Positions 34,084-35,987 of a stretch of DNA of 35,987 bases are shown here, piece by piece. The translations under genes were made by a program, and so were the position numbers. The notes beneath the pieces are model-generated. The model ran no database searches. It was not told the DNA's origin and saw nothing but the letters and a program-made list of their open reading frames with translations. Positions within the stretch are counted from its first letter, which is position 1, and each line of letters opens with the position of its first letter. Source of the stretch: a bacterium (GTDB lineage: Bacteria > Planctomycetota > Planctomycetia > Kolteriales > Kolteriaceae); contig JAIELF010000066.1 in NCBI GenBank assembly GCA_019753235.1, positions 1-35,987 of the forward strand, in the 5' to 3' direction.

Positions 34084-34350
34084 ATGTCGTTTCAAGAAAG
34101 ATTGAACAAGGAACGAGGCAAGGTCACTTCGACTGACTCCTGTCCGGTCGTTCCTTCGAGCGTGATTACTGAGGAGAACAACTTTCCCTTCGACCGTATC
34201 GACTTTGTGCGACTGGGCTCGGCCCATGCCAAAGAAGAAAGGAGCAATCGCGCCGACCTTCGGAAGATCATCGCGACGATCGCGCACGACATCGAGAGGA
34301 AGTATCAGCCCGAAAAGGAGCCCTCCACGGTCGAGATCATTGACAAGTAG
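34084..34350 (+). CDS. Small hypothetical protein in conjugation-like island
   Basis: An 88-residue protein I do not recognise. It is charged and hydrophilic (SFQERLNKERGKV, AKEERSNRADLRKIIATIAHDIERKY), without membrane segments or known motifs; the C-terminal half is predicted to be helical. The ATG at 34084 has GAGGAG about eight bases upstream, which supports it as a real gene. It lies 118 bases after the coupling ATPase gene, with hairpins on both sides, and is probably part of the same island. The same frame continues after its TAG (see next entry). Confidence 0.5.
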   Translation: MSFQERLNKERGKVTSTDSCPVVPSSVITEENNFPFDRIDFVRLGSAHAKEERSNRADLRKIIATIAHDIERKYQPEKEPSTVEIIDK

Positions 34351-34560
34351 CGATCCCCGAGCCGTCCCGAGTTTAAGCAAGCCCTGCTGGCTTAGGTCGC
34401 GACGCTGCTCGTGCTCGGAATCATCATCGTCTCCCCAATCGGTCGGCGAAGTTTATCGTCGTTCCGATGCCAGGGACGCGTCGCCCGCGCGTCCTTGGTC
34501 TTCGATCAGCATGAATGCTGGTACGGCTCGCGGACGCGAGCAAATGAGCTCCTGTTCTAA
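34351..34560 (+). pseudogene. Possible decayed small membrane protein reading
   Basis: Directly after the TAG of the 88-residue gene the same frame reads 14 sense codons (RSPSRPEFKQALLA), a second TAG, then about 54 codons starting VATLLVLGIIIVSPIGRR, which looks like a transmembrane helix followed by a basic residue cluster, ending at TAA 34558-34560. A GTG inside the hydrophobic part (34411) is a weak alternative start. This could be a remnant of a pilin- or TrbC-like membrane peptide, or chance. It also contains two hairpins (34470-34498, 34526-34541). Confidence 0.2.
34470..34541 (+). terminator. Two GC-rich hairpins before 34584 gene
   Basis: 34470-34480 pairs with 34488-34498 (11 bp including one G-U pair, 7-base loop). 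A second perfect 7-bp hairpin GCTCGCG-GA-CGCGAGC lies at 34526-34541. Either could stop or pause transcription before the 130-residue gene; neither is followed by a T-run. Confidence 0.35.
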
Positions 34561-34583
34561 ACCAACATCAAGAGGACTACATC

Positions 34584-34976
34584 ATGTTCGAAGCAGATGA
34601 ACCCATCCAAGTGGAACCCGACTCCCAAGCGTCCAACGACCGCCCCCCCGGCAGCACGACGCGGACCTATCTTGAAAGGTTGCACGAAAGGAACATCTAC
34701 ACGTGTGTGTTGGTCAAAGGGATCAACCCAGCCGGGACGAGATGCTACGCCTATTTCGGCGTCTTTGCCGGGCATCTCCGAGAACTACTCCGCCAGTTTG
34801 AACTGGGGCAACCCTTTAATCCGGCAAACCATCCCTGCATCGTCCTGGCTCGCGGCGAGGGGGAACCGGATCCGCAAATCCAAACCTTCATGCGGCGCAA
34901 GTTCAGCCATTCTTCCACGGGAGTGATCCTTGAGATCTCCCAGCATGATGAGCGATCGATTTCCACCTCAAGTTAA
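34584..34976 (+). CDS. Hypothetical protein in conjugation-like island
   Basis: A 130-residue protein that I do not recognise. An acidic, Pro/Ser-rich N-terminus (about 1-25) leads to a compact region with alternating strands and helices (RTYLERLHERNIYTCVLVKG, YFGVFAGHLRELLRQFELG, HPCIVLARGEGEPDPQIQTFMRRKF, GVILEIS). Three cysteines are present, with no obvious metal motif. No signal or membrane segments. The ATG is preceded by AGAGGA at a suitable distance, so the gene is probably real. By position it may be a cargo or accessory gene of the integrated element, but its function cannot be inferred. Confidence 0.55.
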   Translation: MFEADEPIQVEPDSQASNDRPPGSTTRTYLERLHERNIYTCVLVKGINPAGTRCYAYFGVFAGHLRELLRQFELGQPFNPANHPCIVLARGEGEPDPQIQTFMRRKFSHSSTGVILEISQHDERSISTSS

Positions 34977-35423
34977 CTCGGCCGACTTTCTCTTGTCCTG
35001 CGCTCGCGAAGGAATGGCCCATGGGGGGGCGTCGCGTCCCCCCTATTCGACGCCCCTCCCTCTCCACCCAACTAAAATGTAACCAAGCGAAATTGCCGAC
35101 GAATAATTCGTGAGTATCCTCTCTTGAGAACGATCGCGACGGAGTCGTCGCCCCTGATGCAGGCTCCGAGATGCTCCTGACCTGAAGGTGGATGGTAGAT
35201 TTCAGAAGCCCGGCGATTTGGTCCCGCCAGCCTCCAGCAACGTCAAAGCAAACAAGGGGCCGACCCAGCCCAAGGAGTGCGACAATCTTTACTGAAATCG
35301 ACTCTTGCCCCATCGGCCGTTCCATGCGATGAAAGGTTCCGATTACAGAAAAAGACACAGTGCCAGCTCTCGTCGCCAGGCAAGATCGCTTGGTGTTGCA
35401 TAAGACGTCCGGAGAGGCGATTC
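34977..35423. other. 447-bp structured intergenic region
   Basis: No gene supported; a long minus-strand frame (34903-35358) has no recognisable domain and is judged spurious. The stretch contains a double hairpin at 35023-35056 (separate entry), a 13-base palindrome ACGAAT-A-ATTCGT at 35099-35111 and a perfect hairpin GCGACG-GAGT-CGTCGC at 35136-35151. It probably ends the island's transcript and starts that of the RND adaptor. Confidence 0.4.
35023..35056 (+). terminator. Alternative GC hairpins, terminator or attenuator
   Basis: Two mutually exclusive stems share one arm: GGGGGG (35024-35029) with CCCCCC (35038-35043), and GGGGCGTCG (35026-35034) with CGACGCCCC (35048-35056, 9 bp perfect). 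Competing structures of this type can switch transcription, but no T-run follows. It lies about 50 bases after the 130-residue gene, where a terminator is expected. Confidence 0.4.
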
Positions 35424-35987
35424 ATGCGTCAGGGACTCGCGAAGAACTCATCCGTTGCTACCGTTGTACTGGCATCACTGTGCATGACCGCCTGTGAAGA
35501 GCATGCCGAGCACGCCCACGAAGAGCATCACAAAATTGTGGTAACCACACCCGAGACGAAGGACGTCACTCTCACCCAGCAATACGTCTGCCAAATTCAT
35601 TCGCAAAGACACATCAAGGTCAAAGCGCTCGAAAGCGGCTACCTCGAGACGATTCCGGTCAAAGAGGGCCAAACGGTCAAGCAAGGGGATTTACTTTTCA
35701 AGGTCGTGCCGACGCTGTACCAAGCCCGGCTCGATGCAGCGCTGGCCGAGGCTCAGCTCGCTCAACTCGAATACAACAACACGAAAAAGCTCTTCCAGGA
35801 CAAAGTCGTCTCGGAAAACGAAGTCATGCTCCTGCAGGCCAAATTGGCTAAAGCTCAGGCGAATGCCAAGCTGGCGGAGGCCGAGCTCAATTTTGCCCAG
35901 GTTCACGCTCCGTTTGATGGAATCGTCGACCGCTTGCACGAACAGCAAGGGAGCTTGGTCGAAGAGGGCGATATCCTAACTACACTC
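35424..35987 (+). CDS. RND efflux periplasmic adaptor lipoprotein (partial)
   Basis: The first 188 codons of an AcrA/MexA-type adaptor; the gene continues past the window end. A lipoprotein signal peptide ends at LCMTAC (lipidated Cys about residue 24), followed directly by a His/Glu-rich stretch (EEHAEHAHEEHH) that could bind metal. Then come strand VTLTQQYVCQIHSQRHIKVKAL, the lipoyl half YLETIPVKEGQTVKQGDLLFKV, a coiled-coil hairpin (ARLDAALAEAQLAQLEYNN, LFQDKVVSENEV, LAKAQANAKLAEAELN) and VHAPFDGIVDRL, the second lipoyl half. GGAGAGG six bases before the ATG confirms the start. An RND pump and an outer-membrane channel gene are expected further right. It is transcribed in the same direction as the coupling ATPase island but is likely a separate unit. 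Confidence 0.87.
   Translation, partial: MRQGLAKNSSVATVVLASLCMTACEEHAEHAHEEHHKIVVTTPETKDVTLTQQYVCQIHSQRHIKVKALESGYLETIPVKEGQTVKQGDLLFKVVPTLYQARLDAALAEAQLAQLEYNNTKKLFQDKVVSENEVMLLQAKLAKAQANAKLAEAELNFAQVHAPFDGIVDRLHEQQGSLVEEGDILTTL

Noticed and set aside
34205..34600. 131-codon plus-strand frame overlapping the 88-residue gene
   Set aside because: Ser/Arg-rich translation typical of a shifted frame; the overlapping frame has the ribosome binding site.
34903..35358. 151-codon minus-strand frame before the RND adaptor
   Set aside because: No domain, overlaps the end of the 130-residue gene and runs through the hairpins; judged spurious.
34977..35423. tRNA or other structural RNA gene
   Set aside because: Hairpins are present but no cloverleaf or conserved T-loop (GGTTCGAATCC-like) sequence could be found here or in the other gaps.

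Overview
The window looks like chromosomal DNA from a planctomycete. The main evidence is a run of genes with domain families concentrated in that phylum: DUF1501, PSCyt1, PSCyt2 (DUF1549), PSD1 (DUF1553), PPC-repeat secreted proteins and a cytochrome/WD40 fusion. Single-copy-type housekeeping genes (uvrC, polX, pyc) argue against the whole window being a plasmid. All identifications come from reading motifs by eye; no database search was possible.

Layout, left to right. (1) 1-1023: a decayed fragment that reads like the N-terminal half of a plasmid-type replication initiator (RepA-like), then non-coding DNA. (2) 1024-9691, plus strand: a tightly coupled five-gene operon, mostly with 4-base or similar overlaps. 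It encodes a DNRLRE-domain secreted protein, a Tat-exported DUF1501 protein, a PPC-repeat secreted protein, a PSCyt2/PSD1 protein and a PSCyt1-WD40 protein. (3) 10187-12438: a HlyD-type adaptor and an FtsX-type permease (DevB/DevC-like) with no ATPase gene beside them. (4) 12512-15642: uvrC, lacking the usual C-terminal helix-hairpin-helix, overlapped by polX (polymerase X plus PHP). (5) 15655-17034, minus strand: an HDOD protein with a degenerate GGDEF-like tail. (6) 17434-18027: a small SAM methyltransferase, convergent with pyc (18034-21480, minus), a full-length pyruvate carboxylase. (7) 21694-27065, minus strand: a tripartite type I secretion/efflux operon (ABC transporter, HlyD adaptor, TolC). 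The ABC gene is cut by a single in-frame TGA inside its nucleotide-binding domain. (8) 27483-31718: a GH2 glycosidase and a convergent LamG-metallophosphoesterase, separated by a 10-bp tandem repeat. (9) 31719-34976: an accessory island with a TraG/VirD4-like coupling ATPase and two small unknown genes, separated by GC-rich hairpins. (10) 35424 to the right edge: the start of an RND efflux periplasmic adaptor lipoprotein, cut by the window end.

How the parts fit: regions 2, 8 and probably 7 concern export, cell-surface and polymer-processing functions typical of planctomycetes. Region 4 pairs two DNA-repair enzymes. Regions 1 and 9 are traces of plasmid/conjugative DNA at the two ends. The most unusual signals are the TGA-split ABC transporter with non-canonical ATPase motifs, the array of hairpins ahead of the orphan coupling ATPase, the adaptor/permease pair without an ATPase, and the 10-bp repeat.
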